Below the pieces are notes generated by a model. It did not search any database. It was not told the DNA's origin and saw only the letters and a program-made list of their open reading frames with translations. DNA of 64,000 bases, taken from contig NZ_CP123923.1 of the NCBI RefSeq assembly GCF_030450125.1, positions 4,960,001-5,024,000 of the forward strand. Direction: 5' to 3'. This DNA is from Streptomyces sp. WP-1. Lineage in GTDB: Bacteria > Actinomycetota > Actinomycetes > Streptomycetales > Streptomycetaceae. Positions 32,449-40,700 of this stretch are shown here, one piece after another. Each line of letters begins with the position of its first letter. The stretch's first letter is position 1. Both the position numbers and the translations under genes were made by a program.

Positions 32449-33468
32449 TTACTTAGCCGGGATTCTGCTGTAGCCGTTACCCGCCCGGTAGGCGAGGTCA
32501 ATTTCCTCTGCGCGCAGAAGGTCTATCAAGTCGTCCTGCGGCTTCCCAGGGAGCAGGGCGGTCAGCTTGGGGCGATGTGGCTTTATGTGCCGCACGTAGT
32601 CCTTGAGTTGACCTATCGCCGCCCGCACCTCATCACGGGAGCTCTCCCCTCGCACCGAATAGAGCTCGTGCGTGGTGGCGTCGTAGAGGTCGGTCTTGAG
32701 GATGGACGTGGTGTCGGCGATCTTTATCTCGTAGGCAAAGACCTCATGTCCTTGCTCGATGAGCTCCTTGAGGTATGTTTCCCGCAGTTCGGATTGTCGG
32801 AGCTCCGCAATGACGCTGGGCTGAGCCGCACGCCTGCTTTCCGAGGCCCGCCGCCTCTTCGGTGCGACCGGCCTCAGCTCGGGCATCTCGGGCTCGGGCA
32901 GCCTCGTCGCTGCGACGGTCGCCAGAACCCTTTGTGCGACGGTCTCAGTCGCGCGCGTGACGGCATCCTTGGCGAGGCGCTGGTACGCACCTGTGGGGCG
33001 CAGGCGGAAGACGATGATGAGGCGCTGTGCTTCATGCTCGCCGTGGGCCTCGCGTACGGTGTAGGGCTGCTCGACGTCCAAGGTGAACTCGCCGATGTAC
33101 CGCTGCTGCTTGGCACCGGACTTCGAGCCGGGAACCCTTCCATCCGCGACGAAGACGTGCAGGGCCTTAGGCTTCTTGGGATCAGCGTGGTACAAGACAG
33201 CTGCGTTTCGAGAGCCCCTCTGGCCCAGAAACGTTTGGTCTCCGCTGGTGCCCTGGCCGGTGTACTCGAAGATCGGCCCAAGCTCGTCTTCTTCCGCCAG
33301 CCAGCCGTCCTCGTAGCCGTACTTCTTACCGCTGTTGTGGTCGACGTAAATGAGGATGTTTGGGGTGGTTGTGGAAGAAATGATCCCCCCTTGACTCCCT
33401 CCGCCGAACAGCTTGTCCATCTCTGCTCGTGTGGTCAGTTGCCCAGGGGTGATCGAAGGTATGCCCAT
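32449..33468 (-). CDS. SRA-like modified-DNA reader with a degenerate nuclease motif (island gene 2)
   Basis: A 339-residue protein. The N-terminal half contains FEYTGQGTSGDQTFLGQRGSRNAAVL (67-92) and the strand ALHVFVADG, a pattern I associate with ScoMcrA-type SRA domains that read modified cytosine. After a basic linker (about 200-215) the C-terminal part has LKTDLYDATTHELYSVRGESSRDEVRAAIGQLKDY (257-291). This resembles PD-(D/E)xK-like nucleases whose usual motif is LYEvKGs-sReavR-AIGQLlDY, but the expected Glu and Lys are S271 and R273. It may therefore bind without cutting. Gap to the helicase is 42 bp, to the next gene 29 bp. Confidence 0.7.
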   Translation of the reverse strand: MGIPSITPGQLTTRAEMDKLFGGGSQGGIISSTTTPNILIYVDHNSGKKYGYEDGWLAEEDELGPIFEYTGQGTSGDQTFLGQRGSRNAAVLYHADPKKPKALHVFVADGRVPGSKSGAKQQRYIGEFTLDVEQPYTVREAHGEHEAQRLIIVFRLRPTGAYQRLAKDAVTRATETVAQRVLATVAATRLPEPEMPELRPVAPKRRRASESRRAAQPSVIAELRQSELRETYLKELIEQGHEVFAYEIKIADTTSILKTDLYDATTHELYSVRGESSRDEVRAAIGQLKDYVRHIKPHRPKLTALLPGKPQDDLIDLLRAEEIDLAYRAGNGYSRIPAK

Positions 33469-33510
33469 ACCTTGACATTAACTGATCACACTGACAGCGA
33501 AGATGCTCGA

Positions 33511-36500
33511 CTAGCCGGCGTTGATGGCCGCATAGGTCCACACGTCGGCCGGCAGGTGGTTCTCCAGACGCCAGGTGATGGCCATGGGCTTGCTACCGGT
33601 GTGCTGTTCGTAGGTGGCGGGACCCAGGAGCATCCAGGGATGAGGCTTACCGATGTCAGTGTTCTTGTAGCGCCGCATGAAGAGGAGAACGTGGCTGCCG
33701 CGCTCCTCGTGGTGCTGGTAACGCAGACCGGTAGGGGAGTTCGCGGCCGTCGCGTTCTGGGACTCCCAGTGGAACAGGGTCTGACTCAGCGCGTAGTCCT
33801 TGTAGCGGATGGTGGGTGAGAAGTCCCGTTCGTTCTTTTCGAGGGTGATCAGGAGAGCATCCGTTTGCAGCTCTTCGACCCATTGCACTCCTTGGGCGAA
33901 GGAGCGGGGCATCTGGCCGCCGAAGCGGGCGACGCCGAGGGCGGCGAGGATCTCCGAGCGGTTGTAGGCGCTGTGCACCCTCAGCGGGACCTTGCTCAGA
34001 TGGCCGGACAAGGGGAGCGGGACATGGTCGGCCTGCTCCATGACGTGGGCAAGCACCTGCCGGAGCTCATCCCGGAACGCGCGCTGGGTACGCAGCGTCT
34101 CCAGGCCCTCCTGGTAGCTGGTGAAGCCACCCGCGTTGTCCCAGAGGTTGAAGAACAACATGCGAGCGTACGACTGGTCGGTTGGGCTCAGGCTCTCGTA
34201 CGACGGAGCATCGTCCTGGAGGAGCCGCAGGTAGGCGTCGGCGCGGTCTGGGTCGTCTACATGGAGGAAGGCGTGGACGCGCTTGAGGAGTGCAGCCTCT
34301 GCGGCGGATGCAGCTCCGTCCATGAGGCCGGCGCGACGCAGCACCGTCGTCCATGAGTTGTCGCTCTTGTAGAGCTCCTTGATCTCCCGACGACTCTCGC
34401 GGAGGTAGTCGGCGAGGCGAGGCGTGCCGTAATCCTTGACCTCCTTCATTAGCGTCTTCACCGTGGCACCCAGCTGAGTCCGGATGTTCTCGATGACGAG
34501 GTCCTTCGACTTGCCCTCCAGGATGATCTGACAACCGGATGGCAGTTGAGGGAAGTCGTGCTGGATGTGCTCCAGGAGCCGGTTTCTGGACAGATTGGTC
34601 AGGGCGCGAAACTGTTCCTCAAAGCGGAACTCGGCTCGGTGCTGTCCGATGAAGTCAAGGACCGTGAGGACAGGCTTCGCTGGGGTTCGCCTGAGCCCTC
34701 GGCCCAGCTGCTGGAGAAAGATGGTGGCGCTGTTGGTGGGGCGCAGGAGGAGCAGGGTGTCGACGTCGGGGATATCGAGTCCCTCGTTGAACAGGTCGAC
34801 CGAGAAGATCACTTGAAGCTTGCCGTTCCGCAGGTCGTCCAGCGCCCGGGAGCGCACCTCGGCGGGCGAGTCACTGTCGAGCGCCACCGCGTTGAAGCCG
34901 ACTTTCCGAAAGAAGTCGGCCATGAAATGAGCGTGCGCCTTGGTCACACAGAAGCCCAGCGCCCGCATGGCACCCGGGTTGGAGACCTTGTCCCGGATCT
35001 GTTTGACCACGATCCGGGCGCGCGCATGATTGCCGGTATAGAGGTTGTCCAGGTCCCGGTCCGTGTACGAACCCTGTTGCCAGCCAAGGTTCGTTAGATC
35101 CGTGCCGTCCGGGATGCCGAAATAGTGGAAGGGGCAGAGGAGATCGTTTTCCAAAGCTTCCCAGAGCCGCATCTCGGCAGCGATGCGTCCCGCGAAGAAC
35201 TCGTCCTGGACGTTGAGCCCATCCATCCGCTCCGGGGTGGCTGTCAGGCCCAGCAGTTCCTTCGGCGTGAAGTGGTCGATCACTCGCCGGTAGGTGGTGG
35301 CGGTGGCGTGGTGGAACTCGTCAATGACGATGATGTCAAAGTGATCGGGGGCCAACTGCTCAAGGCGCCGAACATTGAGGGACTGGACGCTGGCGAAGAC
35401 GTGGTTCCACTCCCGTGGGTCCTGCCCTGCGTGCAGTAGCTCGCCAAACGATGCATCGTCCAACACCTCGCGGTAAGTGCGGAGCGACTGCTTGAGGATC
35501 TCCTTGCGGTGGGCCACGAACAGCAGCCGCGGTCGGGCCGCGCCACCTTCCCGGGGGCACAGGTTGCGATAGTCCAGTGCAGCCATCACCGTCTTCCCGG
35601 TGCCGGTTGCCGCGACCAGGAGATTGCGATGCCGGTCGCGAAGCTCCCGCTCGACAGTGAGCCGTTCCAGCATGTCCTGCTGGTGGGGGTAGGGGCGTAC
35701 CTGAAGGCCAGAGAGGCTGATCTTTACCTCTGCGCCGGAGCTGACCCCACTTGCCTGGGCCAGCGCTTCATCGAGGCGGGCGCCGTGAAGGTCGGGGTCG
35801 TATGTCTCGAAGGCGGGGTCGTTCCAGTACGCGTCAAAGGTCGCCTCGAACTTGTTCAGCACGGCAGGTGTCGCCACGGATGACAGCCGTACGTTCCACT
35901 CCAGCCCGTCGAGCAGGGCCGCCTTCGACAGGTTCGAGCTGCCGACGTATGCGGTGTCAAAGCCCGTCTTTCGCCTAAAGAGCCAGGCTTTGGCGTGCAG
36001 CCGGGTGGAGCGGATCTCGTAGTTGACCTTGACGGTAGCGCCGAAGTCCTGGACCAGACGGTCGAGTGCCTGGCGGTCGGTGGCGCCGATGTAGGTGGTC
36101 GTGATGACACGAATGGGCACTCCGCGGTCCCGCGCCGCACGCAGGGAGTCCTCCAGGACGCGAATGCCGTACCACTTCACGAACGCGCAGAGCAGGTCGA
36201 TGCGGTCCGCCGTGGCGAGCTCCGCCCTGAGCTCGGCGCCGAGACTCAGGTCTTCGGGCGAGTTGGTGATGAGTGAGGTCTCGGACAGCGGGGTCAGGGG
36301 ACGCAAGGCGTATACCCCGGGCGCTTCTTGCTTCGCCAATGTCAAAAGTTGCCGCGGGCCATCGACAATCGTGGCCCTGGACGCTTCGTCCGCGCTGCTC
36401 GTATCCGAAGGCTTTGCCGTTGCCAGCGCTTCAAGGACACGATTTGCCACCTTGACCCGTTCCTCGGCTGGAAGCTGGGCCAATGTCTGGCCGACTGCAT

Positions 36501-36696
36501 CACCGATGTGGCGAGCTAGGACATGGGGCGCTGACTCGGCGCTGACCTCGGCATCGATGGCCCTCCAGCCGGCCGCCTCGAACCGCGCCAGCTGATCACG
36601 CACGTCATGCGTGATCAGCTTTTCGTAGACGCCCGCGATCGGTTCCGACCCGTCCATCGGCTCTGCCACGGCCGCCCCCTCATCCGTCTCGTGCAC
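33511..36696 (-). CDS. PLD-DEAD/DEAH helicase-DUF3427 protein (island gene 1)
   Basis: A 1061-residue multidomain protein. Residues 150-290 are a phospholipase D-like nuclease domain with H234-x-K236 and GSSNLS. A superfamily 2 helicase follows: Walker A ATGTGKT (363-369), D459-E-F-H462, TATP (485-488), and motif VI QQLGRGLRR (662-670). The C-terminal third (about 710-1061) corresponds to DUF3427. Such proteins occur in restriction/defence loci and translocate on or unwind DNA. The start is GTG 36696 or ATG 36657; no strong ribosome-binding site precedes either. First gene of the three-gene minus-strand island; the two small genes follow at 42 and 29 bp. Confidence 0.88.
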   Translation of the reverse strand: MHETDEGAAVAEPMDGSEPIAGVYEKLITHDVRDQLARFEAAGWRAIDAEVSAESAPHVLARHIGDAVGQTLAQLPAEERVKVANRVLEALATAKPSDTSSADEASRATIVDGPRQLLTLAKQEAPGVYALRPLTPLSETSLITNSPEDLSLGAELRAELATADRIDLLCAFVKWYGIRVLEDSLRAARDRGVPIRVITTTYIGATDRQALDRLVQDFGATVKVNYEIRSTRLHAKAWLFRRKTGFDTAYVGSSNLSKAALLDGLEWNVRLSSVATPAVLNKFEATFDAYWNDPAFETYDPDLHGARLDEALAQASGVSSGAEVKISLSGLQVRPYPHQQDMLERLTVERELRDRHRNLLVAATGTGKTVMAALDYRNLCPREGGAARPRLLFVAHRKEILKQSLRTYREVLDDASFGELLHAGQDPREWNHVFASVQSLNVRRLEQLAPDHFDIIVIDEFHHATATTYRRVIDHFTPKELLGLTATPERMDGLNVQDEFFAGRIAAEMRLWEALENDLLCPFHYFGIPDGTDLTNLGWQQGSYTDRDLDNLYTGNHARARIVVKQIRDKVSNPGAMRALGFCVTKAHAHFMADFFRKVGFNAVALDSDSPAEVRSRALDDLRNGKLQVIFSVDLFNEGLDIPDVDTLLLLRPTNSATIFLQQLGRGLRRTPAKPVLTVLDFIGQHRAEFRFEEQFRALTNLSRNRLLEHIQHDFPQLPSGCQIILEGKSKDLVIENIRTQLGATVKTLMKEVKDYGTPRLADYLRESRREIKELYKSDNSWTTVLRRAGLMDGAASAAEAALLKRVHAFLHVDDPDRADAYLRLLQDDAPSYESLSPTDQSYARMLFFNLWDNAGGFTSYQEGLETLRTQRAFRDELRQVLAHVMEQADHVPLPLSGHLSKVPLRVHSAYNRSEILAALGVARFGGQMPRSFAQGVQWVEELQTDALLITLEKNERDFSPTIRYKDYALSQTLFHWESQNATAANSPTGLRYQHHEERGSHVLLFMRRYKNTDIGKPHPWMLLGPATYEQHTGSKPMAITWRLENHLPADVWTYAAINAG

Positions 36697-36744
36697 GACT
36701 CAGCGTGCCGACATGGATCAGTTCTAACAGCAGCCACTGACAAC

Positions 36745-36777
36745 GGGGCCATCGATGGGGGTTGGGGTAGTGGCCCC
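36745..36777. terminator. Possible hairpin upstream of the island
   Basis: GGGGCCA (36745-36751) and TGGCCCC (36771-36777) with a 19-nt loop, between the island's first gene and the stop of the SEC-C gene. It may terminate the SEC-C transcript reading toward the island. Confidence 0.35.
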
Positions 36778-36785
36778 AGGCTGTA

Positions 36786-37796
36786 CTAGGCGCCGTGACA
36801 GACGTCGTACCCCCGCCCCGCCCCGCACCAGCACTCCGCCCCCCTCCCCGGGGGCCACGCCACTGCCCTTCCCCGTGCTGCCAGCGTCGTCGCGTACTGG
36901 GGCAGCAAGGTCGGGTCGTCCGGGGAGGTTGCCTCCGAGGCGGCGAAGGCTTCGTAGGAGGGGACCGTGCCCGTGACGATGCCGAGGTTGTCGGTGCCGG
37001 AGGTGGAGAGTTCGCGGAGGGAGGACTCTATGGTCGTGAGGTGGGTGGCGTGGGAGGGGTACTCCGCGCCGAGGGCCGGGTAGGCCGAGAGGAGTTCGGT
37101 CAGTTCCGGGGCCGGCCAGTGCAGGACGGCCACCGGGAAGGGGCGCGAGAGGGCCTCCCGGTAGGCGCCCAGTTCCGTGCGCAGGCGGGAGATCTCGGCC
37201 TCCAGCTCGGCCGGGTTGTCCGAGCCGAGGGACCACACGCGCTTGGGGTCGTGGAGCTCGTCCAGGGTGACCGGCGCGGTGTGCAGGGTGTCGGCCAGGG
37301 TGTCCCAGTCGTCGTGCGGCAGGCCCCGCATCCGGCGGACGCGGTGGCGGCCGTAGAGGAGGGGGTGGAGGGCCTGCGGGGGCTCCGCGGCGTCGGGGAG
37401 CAGCAGCCGCGCCGCCTCCGTGAACGTCTCCTCCGCAGGCTCCAGCTCGTCGTGGGCCTCTAGGGATTCCGCGATGATCACCCAGGGGCCCGGCTCGTGC
37501 GGGGCCGTCGTGCGGATGCCCTCGATGATCGCGCGGGCCTCGGCCTCATGGCCGTACTCCCAGAGGTTGGACGCCTTCAGGGCCCGTACCAGCGACGGGT
37601 CGTCCAGGGCGGCCGGGTTGGACAGCAGGCGGTCGTAGAGGGTGGTGGCCGCGGGGCGGTCGCCGGACAGCTCCAGGTGGGCGGCAGCCCGCAGGAGCAG
37701 GGCCTCGGCGTCCTCCGGGTACAGGCCGGCGGTCCGCTCCAGGCGTGCCGCTTCGGCGGTGTGGTCGACGTTCTCGGCAGGCGTGTCGGGGCGCAT
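36786..37796 (-). CDS. TPR protein with C-terminal SEC-C metal-binding motif
   Basis: A 336-residue protein. The first 140 residues contain tetratricopeptide-like helices (LYPEDAEALLLRAAAHLELSGDRPAATTLYDRLL, EAHDELEPAEETFTEAARLLL). The extreme C-terminus, ECWCGAGRGYDVCHGA, is a SEC-C zinc motif (CxC-x8-CH) like that of SecA. Function unknown; probably a cytoplasmic scaffold or SecA/ribosome-linked factor. Start ATG 37796 is the first after the intergenic region; the enormous frame upstream is a shadow. Divergent from the DUF318 permease with ATATACCGG direct repeats between them. Confidence 0.85.
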   Translation of the reverse strand: MRPDTPAENVDHTAEAARLERTAGLYPEDAEALLLRAAAHLELSGDRPAATTLYDRLLSNPAALDDPSLVRALKASNLWEYGHEAEARAIIEGIRTTAPHEPGPWVIIAESLEAHDELEPAEETFTEAARLLLPDAAEPPQALHPLLYGRHRVRRMRGLPHDDWDTLADTLHTAPVTLDELHDPKRVWSLGSDNPAELEAEISRLRTELGAYREALSRPFPVAVLHWPAPELTELLSAYPALGAEYPSHATHLTTIESSLRELSTSGTDNLGIVTGTVPSYEAFAASEATSPDDPTLLPQYATTLAARGRAVAWPPGRGAECWCGAGRGYDVCHGA

Positions 37797-37873
37797 GGGG
37801 GACACCGTACTGCCGGGCGCCGACAAACGTGAGGGCGGTCCGGTGGGGGTGATCCCTGAGGGGGACACCTCGC

Positions 37874-37902
37874 ATATACCGGCCCCTGTCGGGATATACC
37901 GG
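37874..37902. promoter_or_regulatory. Direct repeats ATATACCGG in a divergent promoter region
   Basis: ATATACCGG at 37874-37882 and 37894-37902, exactly 20 bp apart (two helical turns), each followed by pyrimidines. Their AT-rich core stands out, suggesting an activator or repressor site for one or both divergent genes. Confidence 0.45.
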
Positions 37903-38040
37903 TCCTCCGGGACCCGGAGGACCGGGGGGTGCCGGGGCCGCCCCGCCCCGCCGCGCACAGGACCACTCGCTATCTTCTCTGCGTACATCGGCATCCACGC
38001 GGACATCCGGTCCGCGCGGACACCTGGACATGGGATCGGG

Positions 38041-39075
38041 ATGCGCGTGACGGGGGAGTCGGTCCACGCCGAGCGGGAGGGGCGAGGAGCGTCCCGGGCG
38101 GAGGACGAGGGCACCGGGGCGCTGCCCCGGTACTGGCCGCTGCTGCTCGTCGGGGCCGCCGTCGTGCCCGGCACCCTGCTCTTCCTCGTCGGGCGGTGGG
38201 GCGACGCCCCGGCCGTGCAGGCGTGGCGGACCGTGTGCCTGGCGGTGACCGTGCAGGCGCTGCCGTTCCTGCTGCTCGGTACGGCCCTGTCCGGGGCGAT
38301 CAACGCCTTCGTGCCCGAGCGGGTGTTCCGGCGCATGCTGCCCCGGCGGCCTCTGCTCGCCGTACCGGTGGCGGGGGTGGCGGGGGTGGTGCTGCCGGGG
38401 TGCGAGTGCGCGTCCGTGCCGGTGGCCGGCAGCCTCATCGGGCGGGGGGTCCCCCCGGCCGCCGCGTTCGCCTTCCTGCTGTCCGCGCCGGCCATCAACC
38501 CCGTCGTGCTCACCGCCACCGCGATCGCCTTCCCCGGCAACCCGGCCATGGTGCTGGCCCGGCTGCTCGCCTCCCTCGCGACGGCCGTCGCCATGGGCTG
38601 GCTGTGGCTGCGGTTCGGGCGCAGCGAGTGGCTGCGGCCCGCCGTACGGCACTCCGGGCACCGGGCCGGGCGCAGCCGGTGGGACGAGTTCCGGGCCGGG
38701 TTCCAGCACGACTTCCTGCACGCCGGCGGGTTCCTCGTGCTCGGCGCGATGGCGGCCGCCACCTTCAACGTCGGCGTCCCGCGCTCGGTGCTCGCCGCCT
38801 TCACCGGCACGCCCTGGCTGTCCGTGCTCTTCCTGGCCGCCCTCGCCGTGCTGCTCGCCGTCTGCTCCGAGGCGGACGCCTTCCTCGCCGCCTCGCTCAC
38901 CGGGTTCCCGCCGGTGGCACGGCTGGCGTTCATGGTGGTGGGCCCCATGGTCGACCTGAAGCTGATCGCCCTCCAGGCGGGCACCTTCGGGCGGGCCTTC
39001 GCCGTACGGTTCTCCGCCGCCACCCTCGTCGTCGCCGTCGTGTGCAGCGCGCTGATCGGAGGTGCCCTCCTGTGA
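38041..39075 (+). CDS. DUF318 permease (ArsP/YraQ-like)
   Basis: A 344-residue membrane protein with about eight transmembrane helices. The family signature PGCECASVPVAGSLIGRGVPPAAAFAFLLSAPAINP is near residues 118-153 with paired cysteines; a second helix bundle contains AVCSEADAFLAASL. The DUF318 family includes ArsP organoarsenical exporters and transporters of unknown substrate. Start ATG 38041 is the best of several weak choices. Its stop overlaps the next gene's GTG (GTGA), and that gene belongs to the usual partner family TIGR03943. Confidence 0.85.
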   Translation: MRVTGESVHAEREGRGASRAEDEGTGALPRYWPLLLVGAAVVPGTLLFLVGRWGDAPAVQAWRTVCLAVTVQALPFLLLGTALSGAINAFVPERVFRRMLPRRPLLAVPVAGVAGVVLPGCECASVPVAGSLIGRGVPPAAAFAFLLSAPAINPVVLTATAIAFPGNPAMVLARLLASLATAVAMGWLWLRFGRSEWLRPAVRHSGHRAGRSRWDEFRAGFQHDFLHAGGFLVLGAMAAATFNVGVPRSVLAAFTGTPWLSVLFLAALAVLLAVCSEADAFLAASLTGFPPVARLAFMVVGPMVDLKLIALQAGTFGRAFAVRFSAATLVVAVVCSALIGGALL

Positions 39076-39833
39076 AGCGGACCCTGCAATCGGGACTGCT
39101 GGTGCTGTGCGGGCTCGGGCTGCTGCGCGTCTCCCTCGTCACCGATCTGTGCCTGCGGTACGTCAAGGAGAGCATGCGGCCCCTGCTCATCGCCTCCGGG
39201 TGCGTGCTGGTGCTGCTGGGGGTCGTCGGCGCGGTCCTCGACCGGAAGCGGCAGCGGCGGGAGTACGACACCCACGGGCCCGATCACTCCCCTGCGACCC
39301 ACGGGCACGACCACTCCCAGGTGCCCCGCGTCGCCTGGCTGTTGCTGCTGCCCGCGCTCAGCCTCCTCTGCTACGCCCCGCCCGCCCTCGGTGCCTACAC
39401 CGCCTCCCGGCAGCCGCCCGAACCCATCGCCCGGCAGGGCGAGTTCGCGCCGCTGGCCGCCGTCTCGCCGCTGCCCATGACCCTGTCCAACTTCACCAGC
39501 CGGGTGCAGCAGGACCGCGCGCGGGCCATCAAGGGGCGCACCGTCCTGATGACCGGCATCGTCACCCCGCACGGGAAGGGCAGCTGGGATCTCACCCGGA
39601 TCATCATCAACTGCTGTGCGGCGGACGCCCAGTCGGTGAAGGTGCGGGTGTACGGCGGTCCCGTGCTGCCTGCCGATACGTGGGTCACCGTCACCGGGAC
39701 CTGGCACCGCGGCGGCACGCTGGGTACCGCTTCCGCGGCGGTCGCGCTGGACGCCCGTACCGTCGAGAAGGTGCCCCGGCCCCTCAACGGCTACCAGGAC
39801 GCCCTCCCGCTGCCCACCACGCGCACTCCCTGA
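39072..39833 (+). CDS. TIGR03943-family partner of the DUF318 permease
   Basis: A 253-residue membrane protein: two N-terminal transmembrane helices (LQSGLLVLCGLGLLRVSLV, LLIASGCVLVLLGVVGAVL), a His/Asp-rich loop HGPDHSPATHGHDHS likely to bind metal, another helix, then an extracytoplasmic OB-like domain (KGRTVLMTGIVTP, DLTRIIINCCAADAQSVKVRVY). The CC-A pair is conserved in the family. Translationally coupled to the permease by GTGA. Family members are often under zinc control, but no Zur box is visible here. Confidence 0.85.
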   Translation: MKRTLQSGLLVLCGLGLLRVSLVTDLCLRYVKESMRPLLIASGCVLVLLGVVGAVLDRKRQRREYDTHGPDHSPATHGHDHSQVPRVAWLLLLPALSLLCYAPPALGAYTASRQPPEPIARQGEFAPLAAVSPLPMTLSNFTSRVQQDRARAIKGRTVLMTGIVTPHGKGSWDLTRIIINCCAADAQSVKVRVYGGPVLPADTWVTVTGTWHRGGTLGTASAAVALDARTVEKVPRPLNGYQDALPLPTTRTP

Positions 39834-39908
39834 AATCGGCCGTGCCCCTGGCCAGTTGAGGGACGCGCGCCTATCGTGCGGGCGGCTCCCGGTGGAGGTG
39901 GTGGACGG

Positions 39909-40700
39909 ATGCGGACCGCGGCGGGTGTCCGGGTCGTCGGGCACGGGGACCGGCGCCGGCGTGCCCGGTGCCGGCGACTCCTGTGGAGCGGCGGCGAACT
40001 GCTCGTCACCGCCGGGGCGTTGCTCCTGCTGCTGGTGGTGCACCAGCTGTGGTGGACCGACCGGGAGGCGCGGCAGGGAGCCGAGCGGAAGGTCGCGGCG
40101 CTGGAGCGGGAGTGGGGGCCGCGCGCCGACGGCCCTGTGCCGGGGGCGGGTCCGCCCGCGCCCACGACCCGCGCGCCCACGACACCCGGGCCCCGCACGC
40201 CGAATCCGTCACGGCAGCCGTCGTACGCCACCACCGTCCGCCCCCGCCCCTCCCAGGCGTACGCCGTTCTCGTCGTCCCCCGGCTCGGGCTGCGCGTCCC
40301 CGTCGCGGAGGGCGTCGGCAAGGCGGCCGTCCTGGACAAGGGGTACGTCGGCCACTACCCGGGCACCCAGCAGCCGGGCCAGGAAGGCAACTTCGCGCTC
40401 GCCGGGCACCGGAACACCCACGGGGAGCCCTTCCGGTACCTGCCCCGGCTGCGGCGCGGGGACGCCGTCGAGGTGGAGACGCGGACGGCGACGTACACGT
40501 ACGACGTGGACAGCGTGCTGCCGCGGACCTCGGCGATGGACTCGGGGGTCGTACGGGCCGTTCCGCGCTCCCTCGTCCGGCCCGGGTACGGGTACCGCGA
40601 GCCGGGGCACTACATCACGCTCACCACCTGCACACCCGAGTTCACCTCCCGGTACCGGATGGCGGTGTGGGGGAAGCTGGTGTCGGTCCGCCCCCGGTAG
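39909..40700 (+). CDS. Class E sortase
   Basis: A 263-residue membrane-anchored transpeptidase. A transmembrane helix (about 29-46) is followed by a Pro-rich linker (70-115) and the sortase fold. Catalytic residues are H167 in LAGHRNTH, C241 in TLTTCTPEFTSRYR and R248 or R250. The TLTTCTP motif marks class E enzymes, which in actinobacteria attach proteins with LAxTG signals to peptidoglycan. A candidate substrate ending in LARTG is encoded at 50503. ATG 39909 follows GGAGG. Its 3' end overlaps the convergent MFS gene by 59 bp. Confidence 0.92.
   Translation: MRTAAGVRVVGHGDRRRRARCRRLLWSGGELLVTAGALLLLLVVHQLWWTDREARQGAERKVAALEREWGPRADGPVPGAGPPAPTTRAPTTPGPRTPNPSRQPSYATTVRPRPSQAYAVLVVPRLGLRVPVAEGVGKAAVLDKGYVGHYPGTQQPGQEGNFALAGHRNTHGEPFRYLPRLRRGDAVEVETRTATYTYDVDSVLPRTSAMDSGVVRAVPRSLVRPGYGYREPGHYITLTTCTPEFTSRYRMAVWGKLVSVRPR

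Noticed and set aside
31413..36785. Direct repeats or insertion-sequence ends flanking the low-GC island
   Set aside because: I compared the two edges by eye and saw no matching repeats, tRNA gene or transposase, so the mode of acquisition stays open.
36786..40043. Very long open frame of 1085 codons on the minus strand
   Set aside because: Only 36786-37796 has a recognisable protein (TPR/SEC-C). The upstream part is low-complexity antisense of the permease pair, a GC-rich artefact.
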